Source: Dysgonomonadaceae bacterium PH5-43 (lineage in GTDB: Bacteria > Bacteroidota > Bacteroidia > Bacteroidales > Azobacteroidaceae). From it: a stretch of DNA of 64,000 bases. Position 1 is the stretch's first letter. Every line of letters begins with the position of its first letter. Both the position numbers and the translations under genes were made by a program. The stretch is from positions 1 to 64,000 of the forward strand of contig JARXWK010000019.1 in the NCBI GenBank assembly GCA_029916745.1, in the 5' to 3' direction. The notes beneath the pieces are model-generated. The model saw only the letters and a program-made list of their open reading frames with translations. It had not been told where the DNA came from and ran no database searches. Of the stretch, positions 43,996 to 53,435 are shown in pieces.

Positions 43996-46900
43996 ATGAG
44001 AACACAAATTACAAAAAAAATTCTGTGTCTTGTTTTGTTGTGTACCACTTGTTCTTTAGTTTCTTATGGAACAATACGCGAAAAAATAAACATAGGCACT
44101 GATTGGAAATTCAAAACAAAAATTCTAACTAATGCTCCAGCTACAGAAGATTATGATGATTCTTCGTGGAGTAGTGTTAGTATTCCTCATACTTGGAATG
44201 CTTTAGATGCTCAAGATGGAGGTAGTGCTCAAAACAATAATTCAGGATCTGGTTATCTACAAACAACCAGTTGGTACAGAAAAACACTAAAATGGAATCA
44301 AGAGTACGAAGGAAAGAAAATCTATTTAGATTTTTTAGGTGCTAATATTCAGGCAGAAGTGTATATCAACGGAGTTTCTGTTGGAATACACAAAGGTGGT
44401 TACACTGCTTTCCGCTTCGATATTACTAATAACTTAAAAGAAGGCGATAACATTATTGCTGTAAAAGTTGATAACGATAATAATGGTAGCAAGCTTCAAG
44501 ATATTGCACCTATATCGGGCGACTTTTCTTTCTATGGAGGTATTTATCGTAAAATACATATAGTCGTAGTAAATCCTGTTCACGTCGACTTAATGGATAA
44601 AGCTTCTTCTGGTTTATATTTAACTACTACTAATGTATCAAACACAAGCGCAAACTTAGAGGTTAGGGCAAAAGTAGTCAACGAATCAAATGAACCTAAA
44701 ACCGTAAACCTAAAAGCTGTATTCAAACACCCCGATACTTTTAATGCTATAGATGAAGTACCTAAGCCTGTTTTTGATGTTGCTACAATGACTAAGAATG
44801 GCGAAGTTATTGAAACTCTAAACGATGATAATATCGTTATCCCTGCCAATTCTTCTTACGAATTTAAGAAACAAATAACTGTATCAAATCCTCGCTTATG
44901 GAATGGTTTGGAAGATCCTTATCGTTATCTTGTAGATTTTACAGTTTCTGAAGGAAACTCTGTTATTGATGCAGTATCTGAATATGTAGGTTTTCGTTAT
45001 TTCTCTGCAAATCAAAATGGATTTTACTTAAATGGTAAATTATATCCTCTTCGTGGTATTTGTCGTCATCAAGACTGGGAAGGTCTGGGTAATGCTATTA
45101 CTGAAACAGAACATAATATAGACTTTGGTATGATGTACGATATAGGAGCAAATACAGTTCGTTTGGCTCATTATCCTCAAGACCCTTATATGTACGATCT
45201 CTGCGATCGCTATGGTATTGTTGTTTGGGCTGAAATTCCTTTTGTAGATCATATTGGTAATAATGCCAATTTTGAAACTGTTACTCGTCAGCAATTGGAG
45301 GAAATGATTAAGCAACAATATAATCGTCCTTCTATTCTTATGTGGGGATTACAAAACGAAGTTAAATCAAGTTACGATGCTAAAATGATTCCTATGATGC
45401 AGGGCTTACACGACTTAGCTTACTCTATCGATCCTACTCGTCTTACAGTTCAAGCAACTAATCAAGGTACGGCGCGTAATTGGAAGTCCGACTTAATAGG
45501 CTGGAATATATACCACGGTTGGTATCAAGATGGCTCTTTAGGAGGGTTTATGGACGGTTGTAGAAATAAAACAGTACCTGAAGGTATGGCAGAATATGGT
45601 GCAGGAGCAAATGTTAATCATCACGAAATAGGACGAACTACTCGTCCGCAACACGATGGCGACTGGCACCCAGAAGAATGGCAAAACTATGTTCACGAAG
45701 CGGCGGCTAAAAGTATTGCTACCAGAAACTATATTTGGGGAACTTATATTTGGAATATGTTTGAATTTGGTTCGGATTGGAGAGATGAAGGTGAACGTCC
45801 GGGTGTAAACGATAAAGGCTTAGTAACTTTCGACCGTTCGATTAAGAAAGATAGCTATTATCTGTATAGAGCTAACTGGAGTAAAGATCCATTTTCTTAT
45901 ATTTCAAGTCGCAGGTTTAACGAAAGAGACGTTGATGATACTCCTGTAACTATTTATTCTAATTGCGAATCTGTAGAGTTGTTTTTAAACGGAGTATCGC
46001 AAGGTAAGAAAACTAAAACAAGCAATACTTGTGGTATTTTTACTTGGAATAAAATATCTTTAACCAATGTAGGAGAAAACACTATAAAGGTTGTAGGCTT
46101 AAGTAATGGGAAAGAATATACAGATGAAATAATCTGGAACAGAGTATTAGCATCGTCAACCAGTTTAACATCGTCAACATTATATGTCGATAACGCTAAA
46201 AAGAGAATAGGATTAACTACCGAAGATATTGCATATAACCAATTAGACAAATATCTTATAGGTGATAAAGGTGCAACTTTTGCTTTATTTGAAAGCGACG
46301 GAACTACGGCTGTAACTTCTGGAACTGTAAAAATAGGAATGAAAGTAATAGTAACCTCAGAAAGTGGTAAGGAAACCGCAATTTATAATATTGTAGCTTC
46401 GAGCCATTTGGCTTTAGGTAAAGCTGTAACTACCGACTCTACAGAAGCGGGCAACGATGCATCCAATGCTGTCGATGGTAATTCTTCTACACGCTGGGCT
46501 GCCGCAAATTCAAGTTCTCACTGGTTACAGATAGATTTAGGGAAAAAATATATACTTAATCAAGTGGTGGTTCACTGGTTTAATAATACGAGTTCGTCAA
46601 GAAGCTACTACTACACAATAGGAGGAAGCAATAATGGTAGTTCTTTTACAACTTTAGTTAATCGTTCTACAAATACGGTAGTAGGTAAAGTAACGAGTAA
46701 TATTTCAAACAAAGAGGCTCAATATCTTAAGATTAATGTAACTGGGTCGTCTACAGGTTCGGCATATCCATCTATCTACGAAGTAGAAGTTTATGGTTGG
46801 ATGTTGGAGTCTGATGTTTACGAAGTTAATTTCGACAAAGGTTATATATTAGTTCCCGAACCCGAAGGGGCTGCCAACATTACAACAGCCGAGTTTAGCG

Positions 46901-47283
46901 AAAATGTAACTATATCAGGTATTCAAAATAATGAATTGCAAACTGCATCGTACTTTATTCAGAATGGAGATAAACTAATTATTACTGATTCTCAGAAAAA
47001 GAAAAACGAATTTAATATCTATATAGGCAAACTTCCTAATAGTATTTCAACGATTTCAAACGATTCTAATTTATTTGCTATTACAGAAAACAACGGTTTT
47101 GTAGAAATTAAACTTTCTGATAACGTAGGAGAGGCTCGACTTGAGGTTTACGATATTGTAGGTAAAACTGTTTATTCTTCTATTGTAAATGATAAAACAG
47201 AATTAAACTTACCTTCTGGAGTTTATGTCTTTAAGGTATCTACAGATTCGAACTATAAAACAGTGAAGTACATTGTGAAATGA
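43996..47283 (+). CDS. Secreted GH2 beta-galactosidase-like glycosidase with CBM32 and T9SS sorting domain
   Basis: The 1095-residue precursor has a signal peptide (ILCLVLLCTTCSLVSYG). It then has the GH2 sugar-binding sandwich (YEGKKIYLDFLGANIQAEVY, HKGGYTAFRFDIT) and the TIM barrel with acid/base E455 in LMWGLQNEVKSS and nucleophile E533 in GMAEYGAGANV. Residues ~802-935 form an F5/8C (CBM32) domain (ALGKAVTTDSTEAGNDASNA, RWAAANSSSHWLQIDLGK). The last ~75 residues are a T9SS type A sorting domain (ARLEVYDIVGKTVYSS, PSGVYVFKVST, KTVKYIVK). It is probably attached to or released from the cell surface. Substrate is a beta-galactoside or related glycan. Confidence 0.92.
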   Translation: MRTQITKKILCLVLLCTTCSLVSYGTIREKINIGTDWKFKTKILTNAPATEDYDDSSWSSVSIPHTWNALDAQDGGSAQNNNSGSGYLQTTSWYRKTLKWNQEYEGKKIYLDFLGANIQAEVYINGVSVGIHKGGYTAFRFDITNNLKEGDNIIAVKVDNDNNGSKLQDIAPISGDFSFYGGIYRKIHIVVVNPVHVDLMDKASSGLYLTTTNVSNTSANLEVRAKVVNESNEPKTVNLKAVFKHPDTFNAIDEVPKPVFDVATMTKNGEVIETLNDDNIVIPANSSYEFKKQITVSNPRLWNGLEDPYRYLVDFTVSEGNSVIDAVSEYVGFRYFSANQNGFYLNGKLYPLRGICRHQDWEGLGNAITETEHNIDFGMMYDIGANTVRLAHYPQDPYMYDLCDRYGIVVWAEIPFVDHIGNNANFETVTRQQLEEMIKQQYNRPSILMWGLQNEVKSSYDAKMIPMMQGLHDLAYSIDPTRLTVQATNQGTARNWKSDLIGWNIYHGWYQDGSLGGFMDGCRNKTVPEGMAEYGAGANVNHHEIGRTTRPQHDGDWHPEEWQNYVHEAAAKSIATRNYIWGTYIWNMFEFGSDWRDEGERPGVNDKGLVTFDRSIKKDSYYLYRANWSKDPFSYISSRRFNERDVDDTPVTIYSNCESVELFLNGVSQGKKTKTSNTCGIFTWNKISLTNVGENTIKVVGLSNGKEYTDEIIWNRVLASSTSLTSSTLYVDNAKKRIGLTTEDIAYNQLDKYLIGDKGATFALFESDGTTAVTSGTVKIGMKVIVTSESGKETAIYNIVASSHLALGKAVTTDSTEAGNDASNAVDGNSSTRWAAANSSSHWLQIDLGKKYILNQVVVHWFNNTSSSRSYYYTIGGSNNGSSFTTLVNRSTNTVVGKVTSNISNKEAQYLKINVTGSSTGSAYPSIYEVEVYGWMLESDVYEVNFDKGYILVPEPEGAANITTAEFSENVTISGIQNNELQTASYFIQNGDKLIITDSQKKKNEFNIYIGKLPNSISTISNDSNLFAITENNGFVEIKLSDNVGEARLEVYDIVGKTVYSSIVNDKTELNLPSGVYVFKVSTDSNYKTVKYIVK

Positions 47284-47355
47284 AGATTATAGGCGTGTGA
47301 ACGGATGTTAATTAACACTTGACAAACGCCTTTTAATTTTGTACCTTTGTGTAAA

Positions 47356-47399
47356 CAAAAAGTATATAACCGTCAGGAGATAACTCTTGGCGGTTTTTT
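47356..47399 (+). ncRNA. Candidate ~45-nt RNA, family D copy 2, with own promoter and terminator
   Basis: TTG (47319-47321), 20 bases and TACCTTTG (47342-47349) predict a start near 47356. The hairpin AACCGTCAGGA (47368-47378) pairs with TCTTGGCGGTT (47385-47395), followed by T residues to 47399. The upstream CACTTGACAAACGCCTTTT and the spacer CAAAAAGTA match copy 1 at 4.2 kb. The stem differs from copy 1 at five of eight inner pairs, but pairing is kept. Confidence 0.45.
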
Positions 47400-47530
47400 C
47401 GTACTGTGTTTAAAGGAAAACTCGGTATCTTTCGATGTAAAACTCAGTGAGTCTAACGACGAAACTCACCGAATTTAAAGGTCAAAGACACTGAGAGATT
47501 TTTTTGTCACACTGAGTTTGTAGTAAAAAG
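47400..47530 (+). repeat. Array of ~22-bp degenerate repeats, family A, copy 3
   Basis: Units begin ACTCGGTATC, ACTCAGTGAG, ACTCACCGAA, ACACTGAGAG and CACTGAGTTT at about 22-24 bp. The array follows the RNA unit directly, as at 4.0-4.26 kb. Bases 47531-47690 contain no gene; an A/T-rich palindromic stretch near 47622-47664 (CAACATCCGAC...GTCAAATGTTGC) may end the acyl-CoA dehydrogenase mRNA. Confidence 0.65.
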
Positions 47531-47690
47531 TCTTTGCGCTGCCTAAAGAACACAATTTAGAGGAATATCATTACGGTTAAAGATTGTAAAGTTGGGTTAA
47601 AGTTTGGATTGAGGCTATAAAACAAAAATGCAACATCCGACTAAGTTTGTCAAATGTTGCATTAAATGTTGATTAGTATTTTCTTAATCT

Positions 47691-49400
47691 TTAGTAAGCT
47701 TTGTACATAGGTAATGTATCTATACAGAAGTTGTTTATAAAGCTTGCAGCCTTATTTACTTCAGCTTCGCCGTAATTGATATATACTTCGGCTGATGTTT
47801 TGAATAATTCGGCATTGCGATTAGCATCAGAAAGCATTAGATAACCTATAATAATATGACCAGCAGAATCGACTAAGCGACGAGCTTGGAAATCCACATA
47901 TTCATTATCTTTAGTTTCAGAAACAGTATTAACCATTTGTTCGTAGGTTTCTACCATCTTAGCCAACTTAGCTTTCAAACTGTCGTATTCGGGTTTTAAC
48001 TCCTCAGTTTGATATTCTTTCATCTGATTAAGATAAGTACCTGTTAATACGTGACGGATAGCAGCTACTACTTGCAACTGAGTTGTTCCTTCGTATATGT
48101 TTGTGATACGAGCATCGCGATATAATCTTTCACAAGCATAATCTTTCATAAATCCCGAACCTCCGTGAACTTGCACACAGTCGTAAGACGTTTGATTAGC
48201 ATATTCAGTAGCCATAGCTTTACCAAGAGGAGTAAATGCATCAGCAAGTTTTTTATACTTCTTAAGTTCAGCTTTTTCTTCTGGTTCTAATTTACGTTCT
48301 TTCTCAATATCTTCTAATATTTTGTAAATATCTACGAAGCGAGCGGTTTCGTAAAGAATAGTACGAGAGGCATCTAATTTAGCTTTGATATTAGCAACCA
48401 TTTCGTAAACAGCAGGAAATTCGATAATTGCTTTTCCGAATTGTTTTCTTTCTTTTGCGTAAGCTAATGCTTCTCGGTAAGACGCTTCAGATATACCAGT
48501 AGCTTGAGCTATAATACCTAAGCGAGCACCATTCATCAAAGACATAACGTAGCGAATTAAACCTAACTTACGTTGTCCGCAAAGTTGAGCTTTAGCGTTT
48601 TTGTATGTTAATTCGCAAGTAGGAGAGCCTTTGATACCCATTTTGTTTTCTATACGACGAACATCAACTCCTCCGTCTTTCTTATCGTAGATAAACATCG
48701 ATAATCCGCGACCGTCTTTTGTTCCTTCTTCCGAACGAGCTAAAACTAAGTGAATGTCGGCATCTCCGTTTGTTATAAAGCGTTTAACGCCATTAAGTCT
48801 CCAACAATCTTCTTTCTCATCGTAAGTTGCTCTTAACATAACCGATTGAAGGTCAGAACCAGCATCTGGTTCAGTTAAGTCCATAGACATAGTTGCGCCA
48901 GCACATACTTGAGGAATAAACTCTTTACGTTGTTCTTCATTACCAAATTCGTATAAAGTTTCGGCACAATCTTGTAAAGCCCAAAGATTACCAAAACCAG
49001 CATCGGCACGAGAAGTAAGTTCAGATGCCATAATGAATGTTACCATAGGGAAGTTTAATCCTTCGTATCGGCGAGGCATAGAAAGACCCATAAGCCCAGC
49101 TTTAACTGTAGCATCTAAGTTTTCGGCAGTGCCAGGAGCGTAAACAACACGATTGTTTACTACTTTAGGACCAACAGCGTCTACACCTTCGGCGTTAGGA
49201 CCTATAATGTCTCCACATATTTCACCAGTAATTTCCATTACCTTTTCGTAACTATCCATTGCGTCTTCGAAGTCGAAAGGCGCATAGTCGAAGTTTTTAC
49301 TGTCGGTGTAATTTCTTTCTTTAAGCTCCACTATTCTCTTCATAAGAGGGTGTGTTAGGTGGTGCTTCAAAGAAGGATTGTCTAAATAAAAATTAGCCAT
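47691..49400 (-). CDS. Acyl-CoA dehydrogenase family protein
   Basis: The 569-residue flavoprotein is longer than the usual 380-390 because of a C-terminal helical extension. It has SMDLTEPDAGSDLQSVMLRA, RFITNGDADIHLVLARSEEG, QVHGGSGFMKDYACERLYRD and the catalytic glutamate region ARITNIYEGTTQLQ. It passes electrons to the ETF encoded upstream on the same strand. In related genomes etfB, etfA and this gene are adjacent (recalled). Here three genes separate them. The start lies 25 bases after the DUF3307 gene. Confidence 0.92.
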   Translation of the reverse strand: MANFYLDNPSLKHHLTHPLMKRIVELKERNYTDSKNFDYAPFDFEDAMDSYEKVMEITGEICGDIIGPNAEGVDAVGPKVVNNRVVYAPGTAENLDATVKAGLMGLSMPRRYEGLNFPMVTFIMASELTSRADAGFGNLWALQDCAETLYEFGNEEQRKEFIPQVCAGATMSMDLTEPDAGSDLQSVMLRATYDEKEDCWRLNGVKRFITNGDADIHLVLARSEEGTKDGRGLSMFIYDKKDGGVDVRRIENKMGIKGSPTCELTYKNAKAQLCGQRKLGLIRYVMSLMNGARLGIIAQATGISEASYREALAYAKERKQFGKAIIEFPAVYEMVANIKAKLDASRTILYETARFVDIYKILEDIEKERKLEPEEKAELKKYKKLADAFTPLGKAMATEYANQTSYDCVQVHGGSGFMKDYACERLYRDARITNIYEGTTQLQVVAAIRHVLTGTYLNQMKEYQTEELKPEYDSLKAKLAKMVETYEQMVNTVSETKDNEYVDFQARRLVDSAGHIIIGYLMLSDANRNAELFKTSAEVYINYGEAEVNKAASFINNFCIDTLPMYKAY

Positions 49401-49425
49401 TATAATTAAATTTTTAAGTTATTGT

Positions 49426-50139
49426 TCAAATAAATATAAATAAATACACGATACCTAATATTATTGCCATTCCGAAACTTAGTAAAGAACCTATTAAAAG
49501 GTATTCAGTCTTTGCTGTTTCTGTATCCTTGAATCGCAATAAAGATTTAGCGGCAAAAATAAATCCTACTGCTGCAAACTGATTAAAGACAACCAATATA
49601 AAAGATAATACGCGTTCTAAAGAGCCTATTATTCTTCCTGCTTTAATTAACGAATTATTTTTTTCATCATCAGATACCATTATACTGTTTGCTTCCATAA
49701 ACTTTTTTATAAATATGTTGTATGGTTTGCCGCATAGTAATATGGAAAACACAAAGAATAAAATTTGTATCGTTATTGTGCCGAAAGATGTTTCGTTAAT
49801 CTTAGAATATAAAATAACTATAGAAGAGATAATAATTATATGTAGAAGTTGATCTAAGAAAAATAGATTTTTTTTAACTCTACAATTAAGTTGATTATTT
49901 AAGATTAAGGAACTTTTCAGTAAGTCGAGAAGAAGATGAAATACAGATATTATTAATGCTGCCCACCAGAAAGATATACTAAAAGATAGTAAATAAGAAG
50001 ATACTAAAACAACTAAAAAGTGATAGCAATGCACTTTAGAAAAGTATTTGTTATCCTTTTGGTCGCACCAACTTTGGGGCTGAAAATAAAAATCAGCCAT
50101 TAGGTGAGCTATATATTGTAAAAGTAATAATTTAATCAT
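49426..50139 (-). CDS. DUF3307 membrane protein
   Basis: The 237-residue protein has about six hydrophobic segments. It starts LLLLQYIAHLMADFYFQPQS and has CYHFLVVLVSSYLLSFSISF and FHLLLDLLKSSLI, with conserved histidines and aspartates, the DUF3307 pattern. The function is unknown. It follows the SatD-like regulator by three bases and forms a two-gene module with it. Confidence 0.8.
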   Translation of the reverse strand: MIKLLLLQYIAHLMADFYFQPQSWCDQKDNKYFSKVHCYHFLVVLVSSYLLSFSISFWWAALIISVFHLLLDLLKSSLILNNQLNCRVKKNLFFLDQLLHIIIISSIVILYSKINETSFGTITIQILFFVFSILLCGKPYNIFIKKFMEANSIMVSDDEKNNSLIKAGRIIGSLERVLSFILVVFNQFAAVGFIFAAKSLLRFKDTETAKTEYLLIGSLLSFGMAIILGIVYLFIFI

Positions 50140-50142
50140 AAA

Positions 50143-50814
50143 TTAATGAATAACTTCTTCAAAATATTTAACTGCACTATTAATAGCATTCCACCCTGCG
50201 GTTCGTGAATGCTGATTAATAGTCGATTGAGTTTTACCTATAATATGTTTAATTTCTTCTTCTGTTTTTTGCAATAATTTATAGTAGATAATCTCGCTTT
50301 GAGAAGCTGTCATTTTAGAAAATATCACATCAAGAAGTTCACATATAGGTTCAAAACTTTCATTCCAGTTATTATTGCCACTTCTAAATGTTAGAGTATT
50401 TTTTATCTTCTCGTGAATAGTCATCTCATTGACTGCTCTGCCTGAAAAATAAATAGCCTCTCCATCAATAATTCCTTTTTCTTTATCCCAAATAGATAAA
50501 TTTCCAACTCCTATCGCTACTCTTATCCCATAAGTTTTGAAGTCTTGAAACTTCTTATCCTTTATGTTAGCTTGCTCTATCGGAAGCTTTTTTATAAAAG
50601 CTTTTAATAGTAATGCTACTCTTAAAGCTATTTTAGGCTCTTCGAGAACACATTCTATGTAATCTCCCTTTATTAGTCGTCCATAAAACATAGGAGTAAA
50701 ATTATCACTTAATTCTATCAAAAGATCTTTTAATCCTTTTTCAAGAATCCATCTTTGTTCTACATTCAAAGAAGTTGAACTTATGATGTCGGCTGATATT
50801 GTTGCTTTATTCAT
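50143..50814 (-). CDS. SatD-family protein with C-terminal helix-turn-helix
   Basis: The 223-residue protein starts MNKATISADIISSTSL, has FYGRLIKGDYIECVL and YGIRVAIGVGNLSIW and ends with a helix-turn-helix-like segment (EEEIKHIIGKTQSTINQHSR). This fits the SatD family seen beside DUF3307 genes. It probably regulates its own operon. TATCTTTG (50826-50819, minus strand) is so close to the ATG at 50814 that the transcript is predicted to be leaderless, and three palindromes lie just upstream. Confidence 0.78.
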   Translation of the reverse strand: MNKATISADIISSTSLNVEQRWILEKGLKDLLIELSDNFTPMFYGRLIKGDYIECVLEEPKIALRVALLLKAFIKKLPIEQANIKDKKFQDFKTYGIRVAIGVGNLSIWDKEKGIIDGEAIYFSGRAVNEMTIHEKIKNTLTFRSGNNNWNESFEPICELLDVIFSKMTASQSEIIYYKLLQKTEEEIKHIIGKTQSTINQHSRTAGWNAINSAVKYFEEVIH

Positions 50815-50831
50815 AGAGCAAAGATACTAAA

Positions 50832-50913
50832 ATTATCGGCTCTACAACCGATAATGGGTGATTATCGGCTCTACAACCGATAATGGGTGATTATCGGCTC
50901 TACAACCGATAAT
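50832..50913 (-). promoter_or_regulatory. Triple palindromic operator of the satD-DUF3307 genes
   Basis: Three identical 24-bp copies of ATTATCGG-N8-CCGATAAT lie at 50832-50855, 50861-50884 and 50890-50913. The GGGTG linker gives a strict 29-bp period, so successive sites are not quite on the same helix face (about 2.8 turns). The first copy supplies the TTG of the -33 region. The array ends at the stop codon of the upstream YcxB-like gene. Confidence 0.9.
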
Positions 50914-51417
50914 TTACGAGATATTCATTATTAATATAGCTTCTAATTCTGTTGTTTCCGATATATCTCTTGTGGGTATGATATAAACATATCCTTTCTT
51001 GGAATAAATAAAGAAATAGTTTTTGTTTTTCTCGAATTTATCAACATCACTCCACAATAGACTTTTTGTATTTGTTGAAGTTACAATATCTATTCCTTCG
51101 TTGGTGAAATCCATTGTAATATTACCGAAAGCTCCAGGGCTTTTTTCGGCAATAGCTTCACCTGTTGCAAAAAGATTTTTCTTTGCTTTATTCCGAGTAT
51201 ATCCTAAAAAAATAAATACTCCTACGCATATCAAGCATATAACCGAATACATACTAAGTCCGTAAGTTGTATAATGCCAAGCACCTCCAATAACATTCAA
51301 AAATGTTAGAATATATATTGCTGGAACAAGACACCCTGTAATAGGAGCTTTCTTTTTCTGATAATACTCTTGAAAGTTTACCCAATCGGCAACTGATAAG
51401 TTATAAGCTATCTTCAT
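50914..51417 (-). CDS. YcxB-like membrane protein
   Basis: The 167-residue protein has two hydrophobic segments (AIYILTFLNVIGGAWHY and LSMYSVICLICVGVFIFLGY) and a C-terminal cytoplasmic domain with TMDFTNEGIDIVTSTNTKSL and FFIYSKKGYVYIIPTRDI, the YcxB layout. No function is known. It starts six bases after etfA and so is probably transcribed with etfBA. Confidence 0.7.
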   Translation of the reverse strand: MKIAYNLSVADWVNFQEYYQKKKAPITGCLVPAIYILTFLNVIGGAWHYTTYGLSMYSVICLICVGVFIFLGYTRNKAKKNLFATGEAIAEKSPGAFGNITMDFTNEGIDIVTSTNTKSLLWSDVDKFEKNKNYFFIYSKKGYVYIIPTRDISETTELEAILIMNIS

Positions 51418-51423
51418 CAGAGA

Positions 51424-52455
51424 TTATTTACTGTTCTTTTTATAGAACTTTATCATCTTAGGCACTACGCTTTCAACGTCTCCTGTAATAACATAATCGG
51501 CAATAGCATTAATAGGAGCATTAGGGTCGTTGTTGATTGCTATAATCATAGACGAATCTTGCATACCCGCAATGTGTTGTATTTGTCCTGAAATACCACA
51601 AGCGATATAAAGTTTAGGGCGTACAGTTACTCCAGTTTGACCTATCTGACGTTCGTGTTCGCAATATCCAGCATCAACAGCAGCACGAGAAGCTCCAACT
51701 TCAGCACCGATAGTATTAGCTAAATCGTATAATAAACCGAAACCTTCTTTAGATCCCATACCGTAACCTCCAGCTACAATAATAGGAGCTCCTTTAATAT
51801 TAACTTTAGAAGCTTCAACGTGGCGCTCTATTATACTAACAACAAAATCGCAGTCGCTAACATAATTAGCTACTTCGTGTTTTACTGTTTCTCCCTTATA
51901 ATTAGCGTCAAGAATTTCTTTTTTCATAACACCTTCGCGAACGGTTGCCATTTGAGGTCGATTATCAGGATTGATAATTGTAGCAACAATGTTTCCACCG
52001 AAAGCAGGACGTATTTGATAAAGAAGATTTGTGTAATTTGTATTTGTTTTCTTTTCTTCGTGGTCGCCTATTTCTAAAGAAGTACAGTCGGCTGTTAGTC
52101 CGCTAAATAAAGCAGAAGAAACTCTTGGGCCTAAATCTCTACCTATACTTGTTGCTCCCATAAGAGCTATTTGAGGTTTTTCTTCTTCGAAAAGTTTCAC
52201 AAGAATAGATGTGTGAGGAAGAGAAGAGTAGGGGTATAAACGAGAATCGTTAAATGTGTGAAGAACGTCAACTCCGAAAGGGAATACTTGTTCTCCGATA
52301 TTATCTAAATCGTTGCCTATAGCAACTGCTTCTAACTTACAGTTTAGTTTGCTTGCTAAAGAGCGTCCTTTGGTAAGGAGTTCAAGACTTACGTCTTCTA
52401 CTTTACCGTTTTCTATTTCGAGATATACAAATAAATTGTTCATAATGTTATCCAA
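51424..52455 (-). CDS. etfA: Electron transfer flavoprotein subunit alpha
   Basis: The 343 residues contain the FAD-binding C-terminal domain (IIVAGGYGMGSKEGFGLLYD, ASRAAVDAGYCEHERQIGQT, KLYIACGISGQIQHIAGM). It forms a heterodimer with EtfB and takes electrons from acyl-CoA dehydrogenase. It overlaps etfB by eight bases. Confidence 0.95.
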   Translation of the reverse strand: MDNIMNNLFVYLEIENGKVEDVSLELLTKGRSLASKLNCKLEAVAIGNDLDNIGEQVFPFGVDVLHTFNDSRLYPYSSLPHTSILVKLFEEEKPQIALMGATSIGRDLGPRVSSALFSGLTADCTSLEIGDHEEKKTNTNYTNLLYQIRPAFGGNIVATIINPDNRPQMATVREGVMKKEILDANYKGETVKHEVANYVSDCDFVVSIIERHVEASKVNIKGAPIIVAGGYGMGSKEGFGLLYDLANTIGAEVGASRAAVDAGYCEHERQIGQTGVTVRPKLYIACGISGQIQHIAGMQDSSMIIAINNDPNAPINAIADYVITGDVESVVPKMIKFYKKNSK

Positions 52456-53320
52456 TGGTGTGATTACTAATTAACTCTATCATCAACTCTTCTATCTCAT
52501 TGTCTGAGTCGGTAAGAGTTTTACTCTCTTTAGCTTGGAAAACCACGTTTTCTATCTTCTTTACTTTAGTAGGAGAACCCGAAAGCCCACATTGTTGAGC
52601 ATCGGCATTAACGTCAGCTACATTCCATTCTGTTAAGTTTAAGTAAGAACGACCATTGCAAAGATTAACGTAATCATTGTTTTCTGCTTGCTTTTCAATC
52701 ATAGTGCGAGCATATTTATACTTCTGTATAAGTTTTGCATTGCGGGGACGACATTCGGCAGCCGAACCGTTTACTGTAATTAATAAAGGAAGTTTTCCTT
52801 CTACAACTTCAACACCTCTTTCTAAGCGTCTTTTTACTTTGATAGCTCCATCTTTTACCGACTGAATTTCTTCAGCATAAGTAATTTGAGGGATTCCTAA
52901 CTTTTCTGCAACTTGAGGTCCAACTTGAGCTGTATCTCCATCAATAGCCTGACGACCTGAGATAATTACATCAAACTCGCCAATCTTTCTGATAGCCATA
53001 CTAAGAGCATAGCTTGTTGCAAGAGTGTCGGCACCTGCAAAAGCGCGGTCGCTTATTAGGTAGCCTCCATCAGCTCCTCTGAATAAGCCTTCGCGAATAA
53101 TGTCGGCAGCACGAGAAGGACCCATTGTTAGTAACTCAACGGTAGAACCGGGATATTCATCTTTCAAACGGAGCGCTTGCTCCAATGCATTTAAGTCTTC
53201 TGGATTAAAAATAGCAGGAAGAGCTGCGCGGTTTATAGTTCCATCAGCTTTCATTGCATCTTTTCCAACATTCCTTGTGTCAGGAACTTGTTTAGCCAGT
53301 ACAATAATTTTTAGACCCAT
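52448..53320 (-). CDS. etfB: Electron transfer flavoprotein subunit beta
   Basis: The 290 residues start LKIIVLAKQVPDTRNVG and contain the adenine-nucleotide-binding DVIISGRQAIDGDTAQVGPQ and the recognition loop region LPLLITVNGSAAECRPRN. It is the first gene of the minus-strand unit, behind a consensus promoter at 53394-53364. Confidence 0.95.
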   Translation of the reverse strand: MGLKIIVLAKQVPDTRNVGKDAMKADGTINRAALPAIFNPEDLNALEQALRLKDEYPGSTVELLTMGPSRAADIIREGLFRGADGGYLISDRAFAGADTLATSYALSMAIRKIGEFDVIISGRQAIDGDTAQVGPQVAEKLGIPQITYAEEIQSVKDGAIKVKRRLERGVEVVEGKLPLLITVNGSAAECRPRNAKLIQKYKYARTMIEKQAENNDYVNLCNGRSYLNLTEWNVADVNADAQQCGLSGSPTKVKKIENVVFQAKESKTLTDSDNEIEELMIELISNHTIG

Positions 53321-53363
53321 TGTTATTAGTTATAATATTACTATTTATTTATTTTAATTGAGG

Positions 53364-53394
53364 CAAAAGTAAGGTATTTTATTAAGTTAACAAA
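53364..53394 (-). promoter_or_regulatory. Promoter of the etfBA operon
   Basis: On the minus strand, TTTG (53394-53391), 19 bases, TACTTTTG (53371-53364). Confidence 0.7.
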
Positions 53395-53435
53395 AGAAAC
53401 TTAAATAAAACTGCACAATAATACAGTTTTTGTGC

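Noticed and set aside
50832-50913. CRISPR or microsatellite
   Set aside because: Three perfect dyads directly at a promoter of a gene with an HTH segment are better explained as operators; the 5-bp linker is constant.
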